Assembly (NCBI RefSeq): GCF_002706745.1
Contig: NZ_CP017702.1
Span: forward strand, 186,001-250,000
DNA length: 64,000 bases
Reading direction: 5' to 3'
From: Companilactobacillus farciminis KCTC 3681 = DSM 20184
GTDB lineage: Bacteria > Bacillota > Bacilli > Lactobacillales > Lactobacillaceae
Below, one piece after another: positions 15,847 through 23,590 of this stretch. Both the position numbers and the translations under genes were made by a program. The stretch's first letter is position 1; every line of letters begins with the position of its first letter. Under the pieces are notes generated by a model. That model ran no database searches and was not told where the DNA came from. It worked only from the letters and a program-made list of their open reading frames with translations.

Positions 15847-16284
15847 TTAATATAATTTTTCTAGCATGTCCAAACGGATTTGGTGACGTCCACCAGCGTA
15901 ATCAACACCTAAGTATTCATCAACGATTGATTCAGCACGTTTCTTACCAACGATTCCAGCACCGATAGCAATAGCTTTAGCACCGTTGTGTTGTGTTGTC
16001 ATGTGAGCTGTGTTTTCTTCAGTAACGTTAGCTGTAACCATGCCATGAATCTTGTTACTTGCCATAGCTGAACCTGTACCATATTCATCAAACATAATTC
16101 CACGATCTGTCTTGCCATCTAGTACGGCGTGTGAAAGTTCAACTGATGAATCAACAAAGTCTGCAGCTGGTTCGTTTTCTGTTAGGTCAACGATTTCGTA
16201 ACCTTTGCCTTCATTTTCAAGATAGTTCTTGATGTAGTTCTTTAATTCAAATCCTGCTTTATCTGAAGCTAGTGCGATTTTCAT
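15847..16284 (-). CDS. lacA: Galactose-6-phosphate isomerase subunit LacA
   Basis: A 145-residue protein starting MKIALASDKAGFELKNYIKN, of the RpiB/LacA/LacB fold. The segment MFDEYGTGSAMASNK replaces the cysteine-bearing loop of LacB, as is normal for LacA. It is the non-catalytic-cysteine partner in the heteromeric isomerase. It sits 18 bp downstream of lacR on the same strand. Confidence 0.95.
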   Translation of the reverse strand: MKIALASDKAGFELKNYIKNYLENEGKGYEIVDLTENEPAADFVDSSVELSHAVLDGKTDRGIMFDEYGTGSAMASNKIHGMVTANVTEENTAHMTTQHNGAKAIAIGAGIVGKKRAESIVDEYLGVDYAGGRHQIRLDMLEKLY

Positions 16285-16302
16285 AAAATAATCCCTCCGT
16301 TA

Positions 16303-17064
16303 TTAGTTGGTTATAAGTCTTACATACTGTTGATAGTAATCGATAGTTTCTTTGGAAGTGCTCTTGTTAGTAACCAGATAATCAATGTCGTCCAAACTAT
16401 AGAAGGTATAGAAATCATTTCTATTAAGTTTGTATTTATCGGCGACGATATATTTTGTCTGGGAATTGTTTAAAGCAACGCTTTGAATCCGACCTTCTTC
16501 GGTATTGGCAGTCATAATTTGTGAATTTTGAATACCATTGACACCTACGAATGCTTTATCGAATTTCAATCCACTCACCGCATTACTTGCTAAAGCTCCA
16601 ATCAATGTTCCTGAGCGACTCCGATAAATACCGCCAGCCAAAATCAGTTCACAGTTAAGATCTGAATTTTTAAAGCTTTCAAAGACAGGAATACTAATTG
16701 TCACGACTCTCAAAGAATTAATGTTTTTAATATTTTGAGCAATCAGTTCAAGCGTTGTTCCTGGACCGATAAAGATAGTATCGAAATTATCGATTTCGTT
16801 TGCCGCTAATTTAGCTATGTCTTGTTTTTCCTTAATATGAACTTCTCGTTTCTCAACGTGAGAAGCTTCTTCCAATGGGGAAACACTGATTTTTTGTGCT
16901 CCTCCGTGAATCCTGATCAACTTGCCAGATTCCGACAACTCTTCAAGATCTCTGCGAATGGTCATATCAGAACAATCCAATAATGTAGTTAAGTCATTGA
17001 CAGTAACGATGTCGTTTTTATCTAATTCCGATAGTATCTTTAGAAAGCGTTCTTTCTTTAACAA
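16303..17064 (-). CDS. lacR: DeoR-family repressor of the lac/tagatose genes
   Basis: A 253-residue DeoR-type regulator with a TTG start at 17064, seven bases after GAGGTGATC. The N-terminal helix-turn-helix (VNDLTTLLDCSDMTIRRDLE) and the C-terminal sugar-phosphate-sensing domain (FIGPGTTLELIA, AFVGVNGI) are typical. LacR proteins usually respond to tagatose 6-phosphate. It heads the lacRAB operon and lies divergent to the PTS genes, so it probably controls both directions from the shared gap. Confidence 0.92.
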   Translation of the reverse strand: MLKKERFLKILSELDKNDIVTVNDLTTLLDCSDMTIRRDLEELSESGKLIRIHGGAQKISVSPLEEASHVEKREVHIKEKQDIAKLAANEIDNFDTIFIGPGTTLELIAQNIKNINSLRVVTISIPVFESFKNSDLNCELILAGGIYRSRSGTLIGALASNAVSGLKFDKAFVGVNGIQNSQIMTANTEEGRIQSVALNNSQTKYIVADKYKLNRNDFYTFYSLDDIDYLVTNKSTSKETIDYYQQYVRLITN

Positions 17065-17075
17065 AAGATCACCTC

Positions 17076-17086
17076 TTTTTGTTTAC
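17076..17086. promoter_or_regulatory. Candidate LacR half-operator (left copy)
   Basis: TTTTTGTTTAC lies about 12 bp upstream of the lacR start. Its exact inverse, GTAAACAAAAA, lies at 17298-17308 upstream of the PTS genes. An 11-bp exact inverted pair flanking a divergent promoter region suggests a looped operator for the DeoR-type regulator; this is inference. Confidence 0.45.
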
Positions 17087-17164
17087 TATTGTTCGTTACA
17101 AACATAATTTAGCATCTAGTTGTTCACTTGTCAATTCCTTTTCGAACATAAATGCTTAAAATTT

Positions 17165-17178
17165 TGAAAGCATTTACT
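17165..17178. promoter_or_regulatory. Possible cre (CcpA) site, upstream copy
   Basis: TGAAAGCATTTACT resembles the catabolite-responsive element but has CA in place of the central CG. It lies midway between lacR and the PTS operon and could serve the lacR side. It is weaker than the site at 17275. Confidence 0.4.
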
Positions 17179-17261
17179 TTGCTAATTGAACGGTAACTAT
17201 GGTTGCTTTGTTGATATATATAGGAAAACATAATAAAAGGTTTATATTTTGATATTAAGTA

Positions 17262-17290
17262 TTGACATATTTTATGAGAGCGTTTACCAT
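17262..17290 (+). promoter_or_regulatory. Promoter of the PTS operon with overlapping cre box
   Basis: A consensus -35 TTGACA (17262-17267) is followed after 17 bp by TACCAT (17285-17290). TGAGAGCGTTTACC at 17275-17288 matches the cre consensus TGWNANCGNTNWCA at 13 of 14 positions and covers the spacer and -10. Carbon catabolite repression by CcpA-HPr(Ser-P) is the expected effect. Confidence 0.7.
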
Positions 17291-17297
17291 TGTTCTT

Positions 17298-17308
17298 GTA
17301 AACAAAAA
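17298..17308. promoter_or_regulatory. Candidate LacR half-operator (right copy)
   Basis: GTAAACAAAAA, the inverse of the motif at 17076-17086, lies just downstream of the PTS promoter, where a bound repressor would block transcription. The following AAACAAAAC extends the A/C-rich tract. Binding by LacR is inferred. Confidence 0.45.
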
Positions 17309-17336
17309 CAAACAAAACGGGTAGGTGATGGTGTTA

Positions 17337-17849
17337 ATGGGTGAATTAGCTACTGATCAACTATTTAGCGAAAACGAAGTTTATATTTCAAAAGCTTCAA
17401 CACAAGAGGATGTGTTTCGTGAAATAGCTGATTCTTTATTAAAGAAGGATCTAGTAACTAAGGACTTCATTAATAATTTATTGGAACGCGAACAAAACTA
17501 TCCTACTGGAATTGATATGTCAGTTGTATCTCCAAAGATACCAAACATCGCAATCCCACATACGGAAAGTGAGTTTGTTAAAGCAAGAATGATTGTTCCA
17601 ATTAAATTGGATAAAGAGATTTCCTTCCATAATATGATTGATCCATCGAAGGAATTCCCAGTGAAGTTTTTATTCATGATCCTAAATAATGATCCAGAAG
17701 GCCAATCAAACATTTTGGCACAGATCATGGACTTTATGGCTCGTACTTCTGAAAACGAGCTTGTACCATTCTTTAAGAGTGACGATCCAAAAGAGATTTA
17801 TTCTTTCTTAGATCGTAAATTTACTAAGTATGCAAAGAGTAACGAATAG
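17337..17849 (+). CDS. gatA: PTS EIIA component, galactitol/fructose-type
   Basis: The start chosen is the ATG at 17337 (MGELATDQLFSENEVYIS), with AGGTGATG as ribosome binding site; earlier GTG/ATG codons at 17325-17331 overlap it. The 170-residue domain carries the phosphorylated histidine at about residue 75 in NIAIPHTES. EIIA accepts phosphate from HPr and passes it to EIIB. It is the first gene of the EIIA-EIIB-EIIC operon divergent from lacRAB. Confidence 0.9.
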   Translation: MGELATDQLFSENEVYISKASTQEDVFREIADSLLKKDLVTKDFINNLLEREQNYPTGIDMSVVSPKIPNIAIPHTESEFVKARMIVPIKLDKEISFHNMIDPSKEFPVKFLFMILNNDPEGQSNILAQIMDFMARTSENELVPFFKSDDPKEIYSFLDRKFTKYAKSNE

Positions 17850-17866
17850 AAAAGGAGATAGTTATT

Positions 17867-18172
17867 ATGTTTAAAATTTTAGCTGCTTGTGGTGCCGGAG
17901 TTAACTCAAGTCACCAAATCAAAGACGCTTTGGAAACAGAAATGAGCAATCGTGGTTACGATGTTCAAGCTGATGCCGTAATGGTTAAGGACATCACAGA
18001 AGATATGATGAAGGATTACGATTTGTTCACACCAATCGCTGCTACAGATCTTGGCTTTACACCAAGTTGTCCAGTTGTTGATGCCGGTCCTATCCTATAT
18101 AGAATGCCTGCTATGGCAAAACCTGTATATGACCAAGTAGAACAAGCCATTAAGGACAGCGGTAAAGCATAG
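17867..18172 (+). CDS. gatB: PTS EIIB component, galactitol type
   Basis: A 101-residue protein with the P-loop-like phosphocysteine motif at its N-terminus, ILAACGAGVNSS, with Cys8 as phosphorylation site. It is short and single-domain, as in GatB. It lies between EIIA and EIIC with an AAGGAG ribosome binding site. Confidence 0.93.
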   Translation: MFKILAACGAGVNSSHQIKDALETEMSNRGYDVQADAVMVKDITEDMMKDYDLFTPIAATDLGFTPSCPVVDAGPILYRMPAMAKPVYDQVEQAIKDSGKA

Positions 18173-18203
18173 TTTTTAAGACTTATCTAGGGGGAAAAGG
18201 AAT

Positions 18204-19619
18204 ATGTCAGGAATAATTGATTTCGCCAATATGATTTTCAAGCCTTTAATTGACCTTGGTGCCGCACCAATGATGTTAATCGTTTTGACAATCATCGCTT
18301 TGGTATTTAGAGTTAAATTCTCTAAAGCTTTGGAGGGTGGTATTAAATTAGCCATCGCTCTTACAGCTATCAGTGCCGTTATTGGTTTGCTAACTACAGC
18401 TTTCCAAGATGCATTGAACGCCTTCGTTAAGTCAACTGGTATTCAACTATCAGTTACTGACTTAGGTTGGGCCCCACTTGCTACTATTACTTGGGGTTCT
18501 CCATACACATTGTTCTTCTTACTTGTCTTAGTTATCGTAAATATCGTTATGATTCTTATGAACAAGACAAATACGCTTGATGTTGATATTTTCGATGTTT
18601 GGCACTTGGCTTTCGTTGGATTGCTAGCTATGTTCTTTGGTGCAAACCTATTGATCACTACAATCCTAGTTATCTTCATTGGTGTTTTGAAGATTATCAA
18701 TTCAGATTTGATGAAACCTACTTTTAATGATCTATTAAACGCTCCAGCTTCAAACCCAATGACTACAACACACATGAACTACATGATGAACCCAATTATC
18801 ATGGTCTTCGATAAGATTTTTGATAAAATCTTCCCATGGCTTGATAAATATGACTTCGATGCTGCCGCATTGAACAAGAAGATTGGATTCTGGGGAAGTA
18901 AATTCGCCATTGGTATTTATTTAGGTATCTTTATCGGTTTACTTTCACACCAAGGTGTTAAGGAAATCTTTACACTATCATTTACAGCTGCATTCTGTTT
19001 GGAGTTATTCTCACAAATCGGTGCTTGGTTTATCGCCGCTGTTGAACCATTATCACAAGGTATTACAGACTTTGCTAACAAGAAACTTAAGGGTCGTACA
19101 ATGAACGTTGGACTTGACTGGCCATTTATCGCCGGACGTGCTGAAATCTGGGCTGCCGCTAACGTTTTGGCTCCTATCATGCTTCTTGAAGCTTTAGTAC
19201 TACCTGGAAACAAGATCTTGCCTTTAGGTGGTATCATCGCCATGGGTGTTACACCAGCCTTGCTAGTTGTTACACGTGGTAAGATTATTCGTATGATCGT
19301 TATCGGTGCTATCGAACTTCCATTGTTCCTATGGGCCGGTACATTATCAGCTCCTATGGTTACTGAAACAGCTAAGAAACTTGGCGCATTCCCTAAGGGA
19401 TTAGCATCAGGTACAATGATTTCCCACTCAACTATGGAAGGTCCTATTGAAAAATTCTTGGCTTACTTAGTAGGTAACGCTTCAACTGGTGAAATTAAAT
19501 TTGTTCTTTACGCTGCATTAGCACTTGTTGCATACCTATTGATCTTCATCTGGTACGCAAAGCAAATGAAGAAGAGAAACAAAATTTATGCTGACGAAGC
19601 TGCTGCAAAAGCAAAATAA
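18204..19619 (+). CDS. gatC: PTS EIIC membrane component, galactitol type
   Basis: A 471-residue polytopic membrane protein of the EIIC-Gat family, with long hydrophobic segments throughout and the conserved LDWPFIAGRAEIW and SHSTMEGPIEKF segments. It forms the sugar channel. The lacABCD genes next door make galactose, entering as galactose 6-phosphate, the most likely substrate. Galactitol itself would need a galactitol-phosphate dehydrogenase, which is not in this cluster. Substrate assignment is inference. Confidence 0.92.
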   Translation: MSGIIDFANMIFKPLIDLGAAPMMLIVLTIIALVFRVKFSKALEGGIKLAIALTAISAVIGLLTTAFQDALNAFVKSTGIQLSVTDLGWAPLATITWGSPYTLFFLLVLVIVNIVMILMNKTNTLDVDIFDVWHLAFVGLLAMFFGANLLITTILVIFIGVLKIINSDLMKPTFNDLLNAPASNPMTTTHMNYMMNPIIMVFDKIFDKIFPWLDKYDFDAAALNKKIGFWGSKFAIGIYLGIFIGLLSHQGVKEIFTLSFTAAFCLELFSQIGAWFIAAVEPLSQGITDFANKKLKGRTMNVGLDWPFIAGRAEIWAAANVLAPIMLLEALVLPGNKILPLGGIIAMGVTPALLVVTRGKIIRMIVIGAIELPLFLWAGTLSAPMVTETAKKLGAFPKGLASGTMISHSTMEGPIEKFLAYLVGNASTGEIKFVLYAALALVAYLLIFIWYAKQMKKRNKIYADEAAAKAK

Positions 19620-19633
19620 TAATTAAGAAATAA

Positions 19634-19673
19634 TAAAAAAAGTTCTCAGAAATTATTCTGGGAGCTTTTTTTT
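19634..19673 (+). terminator. Terminator of the PTS operon
   Basis: AAGTTCTCAGAA pairs with TTCTGGGAGCTT around a short loop, followed by eight T. It ends the PTS operon. Confidence 0.88.
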
Positions 19674-19837
19674 GCGTTGAAATAGACCGATTGTCTCTTT
19701 TATGAACTCATTTGTGTGACTAGGTTTGAATCAAGGTATACTCTGGGTGTAAAGCTTTGACATTGATGAAAAATAACATTATTGTAGTTTGAATTATAAA
19801 TCAAGTTATATTTAAAAAGCTCATTGAGGTTAAATTA

Positions 19838-20704
19838 ATGAAATTAAAATCAGCAGATAACATGGTTTTTATAGGAATGCTTTTGATCCTCATATATCAA
19901 TATACACTGTTGTATTTGAGCGTGGTTGATGGTTCATGGATCAACTTTTTAATCGTTTCGTTAGTTTTCATTTTAGGATTGTTGTTGGGTCGAACGACGT
20001 ACATTATCCTAGGCAGTGTCTTGTCTTTTGTTAGTATGAGCGCTGGTGGCTTGATGTTGATGATTCCTTATACGAGGTCGATGTATTTTTGGTCAGCAAT
20101 CGCTTTGTTGACGATTACACCATTGACGACTTATTTGATGTATTTATTGGATCATCAGTTGCTCAAAAGAAAAGCCTTGGCGCAAGAATTAGCTCAATTG
20201 CAACAAGAAAAACCTGACCTTGAAGTTATCACTGGAGCTTTGAATAAAAGAGCTTTGAATGTTGCGATTGCTCGTGAACTGAAATTAGTCTATTACCATG
20301 AAAAAGATTATCGTTTCACTTTAACAATGGTCAAAATCGATTTTCTAGAAAATATCGTCAATTTCTTAGGAAACCAAAAATTCAATCGTTTATTAAGAGC
20401 TACAGCTGAACATTTGAGCGGAATGTTATTTACCGTTGATCACTTGTACTATATCGGTGCTGGTCGCTTCGTAATTTTGTCACCAATGTTAGGAGCCGAT
20501 AATGCGCCAATCATGAAGAAAAAAATCAAAGATCATATTGACGATATTGCCGAAGAATTTGGCTTGGCTCGGAATGCTTTAGTTTTAAGAATGGGACAAG
20601 TAACTTATTCTACTCAAGATAGAGCTAAAGACCACACAGTTGAAGATACTTTGTTGCAACTAGAGCGCAGTGCGGAAACTGATATCGTCAAAGAGTACAT
20701 GTAA
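19838..20704 (+). CDS. Membrane protein with degenerate GGDEF domain
   Basis: A 288-residue protein: about four membrane helices (8-105), a helical linker (QLLKRKALAQELAQLQQEK) and a C-terminal GGDEF-fold domain. The domain starts with the recognisable TGALNKRALNVAIARELK, but the active-site loop reads YYIGAGRFVIL where GG(D/E)EF would stand, and no RxxD inhibitory site lies upstream. It should therefore neither make nor classically bind c-di-GMP at the I-site. It heads an operon with a BcsA-like synthase and a GH8 enzyme, so a regulatory or scaffold role in polysaccharide synthesis is inferred. Degenerate GGDEF proteins are known in Listeria exopolysaccharide operons. Confidence 0.8.
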   Translation: MKLKSADNMVFIGMLLILIYQYTLLYLSVVDGSWINFLIVSLVFILGLLLGRTTYIILGSVLSFVSMSAGGLMLMIPYTRSMYFWSAIALLTITPLTTYLMYLLDHQLLKRKALAQELAQLQQEKPDLEVITGALNKRALNVAIARELKLVYYHEKDYRFTLTMVKIDFLENIVNFLGNQKFNRLLRATAEHLSGMLFTVDHLYYIGAGRFVILSPMLGADNAPIMKKKIKDHIDDIAEEFGLARNALVLRMGQVTYSTQDRAKDHTVEDTLLQLERSAETDIVKEYM

Positions 20705-20718
20705 GGAGATGCCAATAA

Positions 20719-20868
20719 ATGTTAGATAAATTTGGTTGGTTATTTTCGTTTAGTTTAGGTATTACGATATTTTTCGGCATTGTGGTAATTATTTTAGCGA
20801 TTTGTTGGTGGAAAATATTTAAATTAACAATTCGCCACTTCAACTTGGAGGACAAAGACGATGATTGA
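20719..20868 (+). CDS. 49-residue single-pass membrane peptide of the polysaccharide operon
   Basis: An ATG at 20719 behind AAGGAGAT opens a 49-codon frame: MLDKFGWLFSFSLG, one strongly hydrophobic helix (about 8-31) ending in WWKIFKL, then a charged tail ending NLEDKDDD. It fills the gap between the GGDEF-like gene and the synthase. Its stop overlaps the synthase start by 8 bp, and it contains the synthase's GGAGG ribosome binding site. Its position and translational coupling make it a plausible small subunit of the synthase complex, but I recognise no family. Confidence 0.7.
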   Translation: MLDKFGWLFSFSLGITIFFGIVVIILAICWWKIFKLTIRHFNLEDKDDD

Positions 20869-22159
20869 GACATTTTATGTGATTGCCATCATTACGATTT
20901 GGCTGTCATTGATCATGATGGTCGTAACTCTTAGTGGTGGCGTTATTTTTATTTTTAAACACATGCAGCACACTAATGTTGATAAATTGCCACCTTTGAA
21001 ACGTTATCCTAAAGTTACTTTGGTCGTGCCGGCACACAATGAAGAAATCGTTATTCAAGATACCGTCAAAGCCATTTTAAATTTGAATTATCCTAAGGAT
21101 CGCTATGAGTTGTTAGTCTATGCGGATAATTGTAATGATCAAACTGCCCAAAAAGTCCGTGAATTAATGGCCTTGAAGCAATATAAGGATTGTAATTTTC
21201 GAGTTATCGAGCGGACTGGTACCGGTGGTAAAGCTGGAGTTTTGAATGATGCTTTGAAAGTTTCAACAGGTGAGTATTTAGGAGTTTATGATGCCGATGC
21301 TGCTCCGGAAACTAATGCGTTGTATTTTCTAGTTGAAAAAGTGCTCGAAAATCCAGAACGTTACGCGGCAGCCTTTGGTCGCAATAAGACCCGTAACTAT
21401 CAACAGAACTTTTTGACTCGTTGTATCAACTTGGAAATCGTCAATACCCAACGGATTCAACACACTGGGTTGTGGCAATTGTTCAAAATCGGTCGAATTC
21501 CCGGTACTAATTTCATCATTAATAAGAAGATAGTTCAATCGATCGGTGGTTGGAATGACGGTGCTTTAACTGAAGATACGGCGATTTCATTTAGTTTGAT
21601 GCGTGAAGGTAAATTGATAGCTCTAGCTCATCGGGCGGAAGCCTTTCAACAAGAGCCGGAGACTTTGTTTGCTTACTATAATCAAAGAAAGCGTTGGGCT
21701 CGTGGTAACTATGAAGTTATCATGGATAATGTAAAACATTTGTTTGATAACACGGCTTGGCGAATCAAATTGGAAGTTTTCTATTACGTATGTACGTTTT
21801 TCTGGTTCAATTTTGCGATTATTGTTTCCAACGGGATTTTTCTATTAAATTTAATCGTGGCAATTACGCATGCGTTCTTTCCTCAAGTTCATCAAATCGT
21901 GTCCTTGGGAGCACCATTGTCGATTTTGTTCATGGTCAACTGGTTGTTGATGTTCTTCTTGTATTTGCTACAGATGAATATTGCTTTGGCAAGTGATTAC
22001 GGACAAGAGACGGTCAAAAATTTCATGTACACGTTGGTATCTTATTTCACCTATGCTCAACTATTCATCGTCGTTTCAGTTGTGGCGATGTGGGATATTA
22101 TCCGTGACAAAATTACAGGGAAGAATAATACGAAATGGTATAAAACTCAGCGTTTCTAA
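20861..22159 (+). CDS. Processive family 2 glycosyltransferase (BcsA/PgaC-like)
   Basis: A 432-residue membrane glycosyltransferase. An N-terminal helix is followed by the GT2 catalytic domain with VTLVVPAHNEE, the D-x-D-like VYDADAAPE, the TED acid (LTEDTAISF) and the QRKRW product-binding motif at 275-279, then about four C-terminal helices. This is the layout of cellulose, hyaluronan and poly-N-acetylglucosamine synthases. No PilZ domain is present. With a GH8 hydrolase encoded next to it, a beta-glucan product is likely. It starts inside the preceding small gene. Confidence 0.92.
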   Translation: MIETFYVIAIITIWLSLIMMVVTLSGGVIFIFKHMQHTNVDKLPPLKRYPKVTLVVPAHNEEIVIQDTVKAILNLNYPKDRYELLVYADNCNDQTAQKVRELMALKQYKDCNFRVIERTGTGGKAGVLNDALKVSTGEYLGVYDADAAPETNALYFLVEKVLENPERYAAAFGRNKTRNYQQNFLTRCINLEIVNTQRIQHTGLWQLFKIGRIPGTNFIINKKIVQSIGGWNDGALTEDTAISFSLMREGKLIALAHRAEAFQQEPETLFAYYNQRKRWARGNYEVIMDNVKHLFDNTAWRIKLEVFYYVCTFFWFNFAIIVSNGIFLLNLIVAITHAFFPQVHQIVSLGAPLSILFMVNWLLMFFLYLLQMNIALASDYGQETVKNFMYTLVSYFTYAQLFIVVSVVAMWDIIRDKITGKNNTKWYKTQRF

Positions 22160-22168
22160 GGGGATTTT

Positions 22169-23332
22169 ATGATGTTCAAACGGCATAAATATCAGTGGTT
22201 GATCGGTGGTTTGATAATTCTTGTTTCTTTTGCTATCGGTTTTGCGATTTATAGTACATCAGTAAAAGAAAGTACGACCGGAATTAGTTCAGAAACCGTT
22301 AAATCACAGTACAAAATTTGGGAAAAAGCTTATTTAAGAGGTAATAACACTCAAAAATTCGTTAAAACTAATAATGGAACAAAGGCACAGACACTTTCAG
22401 AGGCTCAAGGCTATGGGATGTTGATAACAGTCATGGCAGCTCAACAAGGGTTTGGCAATCAAAAAACTTTCAATCAGCTGACCAATTACTACTTGTCCCA
22501 TCGAATCAGTGCGGATAATCCCTTGATGGCTTGGCGGCAAACTCAAACAGCTAACAAGATGGTCAGCACCAAAGCTGAAAAAACTAGCGCTACCGATGGT
22601 GATTTGGATATTGCTTATTCATTGATTTTGGCTGATAAAAAATGGGGCAGTAAAGGCAAAATCGACTATCAGAAATTAGCTGTGGATTTGATTCAAGGGA
22701 TTTCTAAATATGAGATCAATTCAGAAACTAGTTTGCCGAAAGTAGGAGATTGGGCTACTGGCAAAAATCAAAATGTGGTTCGGACATCAGATTTGATTTC
22801 AGCTTATTTTCGTGAATTTGCCAGCTATACGAAAGACGGTAGTTGGACGAAGACAATGCAGAATAGTCAAAAGACGCTGAAAAAATTAAGCGAACAGCAT
22901 CAAACTGGTCTGATGGCAGATTTTGTTGAAGTCAGTGGGTCTAATTTGGACGTTGCGACGACTAAAGCTAATCAAATTGCTTCCAAACACGACAATCAAT
23001 ACGGTTTCAATGCTTGTCGGATACCTTGGCGAGTGGCCTACGATTATCAGTTGAATCACAGTCAAGTTAGCAAAACAGTTGGAACTAAGCTGAATCACTT
23101 CTTTGAAAAACAAAAGAAAATTACTGCTATCTATACTCTGAATGGCAAGCGAGTCGAGAATTACGAAAATACGGCCTTTTCAGCACCAGTAGTGTATTCA
23201 GCAGAAGTATTAAATAATCAAGTTTTGAAGAATCGCTATAAAAAAGTTTTAACGACACCAATTCCTAGTGGCGACTATTATCCAGCTACGATCCAAATGT
23301 TGGTATTGTTGGCCGGTGGTTCTGATAAATAA
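22169..23332 (+). CDS. Glycoside hydrolase family 8 protein
   Basis: A 387-residue protein with an N-terminal signal anchor (about 10-30) and an extracellular GH8 domain. The general acid glutamate lies in TLSEAQGYGM and the conserved aspartate in ATDGDLDIAYSL. GH8 enzymes (BcsZ, PssZ) cut beta-1,4-linked glycans and accompany polysaccharide synthases, trimming or releasing the polymer. It is last in the operon, 9 bp after the synthase. Confidence 0.92.
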   Translation: MMFKRHKYQWLIGGLIILVSFAIGFAIYSTSVKESTTGISSETVKSQYKIWEKAYLRGNNTQKFVKTNNGTKAQTLSEAQGYGMLITVMAAQQGFGNQKTFNQLTNYYLSHRISADNPLMAWRQTQTANKMVSTKAEKTSATDGDLDIAYSLILADKKWGSKGKIDYQKLAVDLIQGISKYEINSETSLPKVGDWATGKNQNVVRTSDLISAYFREFASYTKDGSWTKTMQNSQKTLKKLSEQHQTGLMADFVEVSGSNLDVATTKANQIASKHDNQYGFNACRIPWRVAYDYQLNHSQVSKTVGTKLNHFFEKQKKITAIYTLNGKRVENYENTAFSAPVVYSAEVLNNQVLKNRYKKVLTTPIPSGDYYPATIQMLVLLAGGSDK

Positions 23333-23337
23333 AAATG

Positions 23338-23392
23338 GCATCTATTCAGATTTATAGCCCATAACTATTGTCTAAATAGATGCTTATTTATT
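23338..23392 (+). terminator. Probable terminator of the polysaccharide operon
   Basis: GCATCTATTCAGA pairs with TCTAAATAGATGC across about 20 bases, followed by TTATTTATTT. The left arm is identical to the hairpin at 12307-12317 read in the other direction. As there, a TCTAGTCCGGAATAG motif follows 33-40 bp later. Confidence 0.6.
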
Positions 23393-23415
23393 TGATTATT
23401 AAGAATACAGTAGGA

Positions 23416-23430
23416 TCTAGTCCGGAATAG
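23416..23430 (+). repeat. Family-1 repeat, left terminus only
   Basis: TCTAGTCCGGAATAG is identical to the left terminus of the copies at 12353 and (inverted) 32655. The sequence then diverges. It looks like the remnant of a deleted element. Confidence 0.6.
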
Positions 23431-23536
23431 TATAATTATCCTAAGTTTTTATCCCTTTTCATAAAAATAAGTAAATTTTAGTCATACTTAAAAAATATAT
23501 TTCACTATAGTAAACTTTAATGAAAAAAGTAACATC

Positions 23537-23551
23537 AGATAATCGTTATCT
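23537..23551. promoter_or_regulatory. Palindromic operator candidate before the DUF2252-ppk operon
   Basis: AGATAA-TCG-TTATCT is a perfect 15-bp dyad. A TATAAT box lies at 23565-23570, so the dyad covers the -35 region, where a repressor or activator would sit. No regulator gene is adjacent. Confidence 0.5.
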
Positions 23552-23590
23552 AGGAAAGCTATTGTATAATAAATTTGAGGAGATGAGTTT

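Noticed and set aside
17124-17315. A 63-codon minus-strand frame in the divergent lac/PTS gap
   Set aside because: The region is filled by promoter, cre and operator-like motifs, and the frame has no ribosome binding site.
12860-19673. A lactose-specific PTS (LacEF) with phospho-beta-galactosidase
   Set aside because: The EII proteins are of galactitol type and no phospho-beta-galactosidase gene is present.
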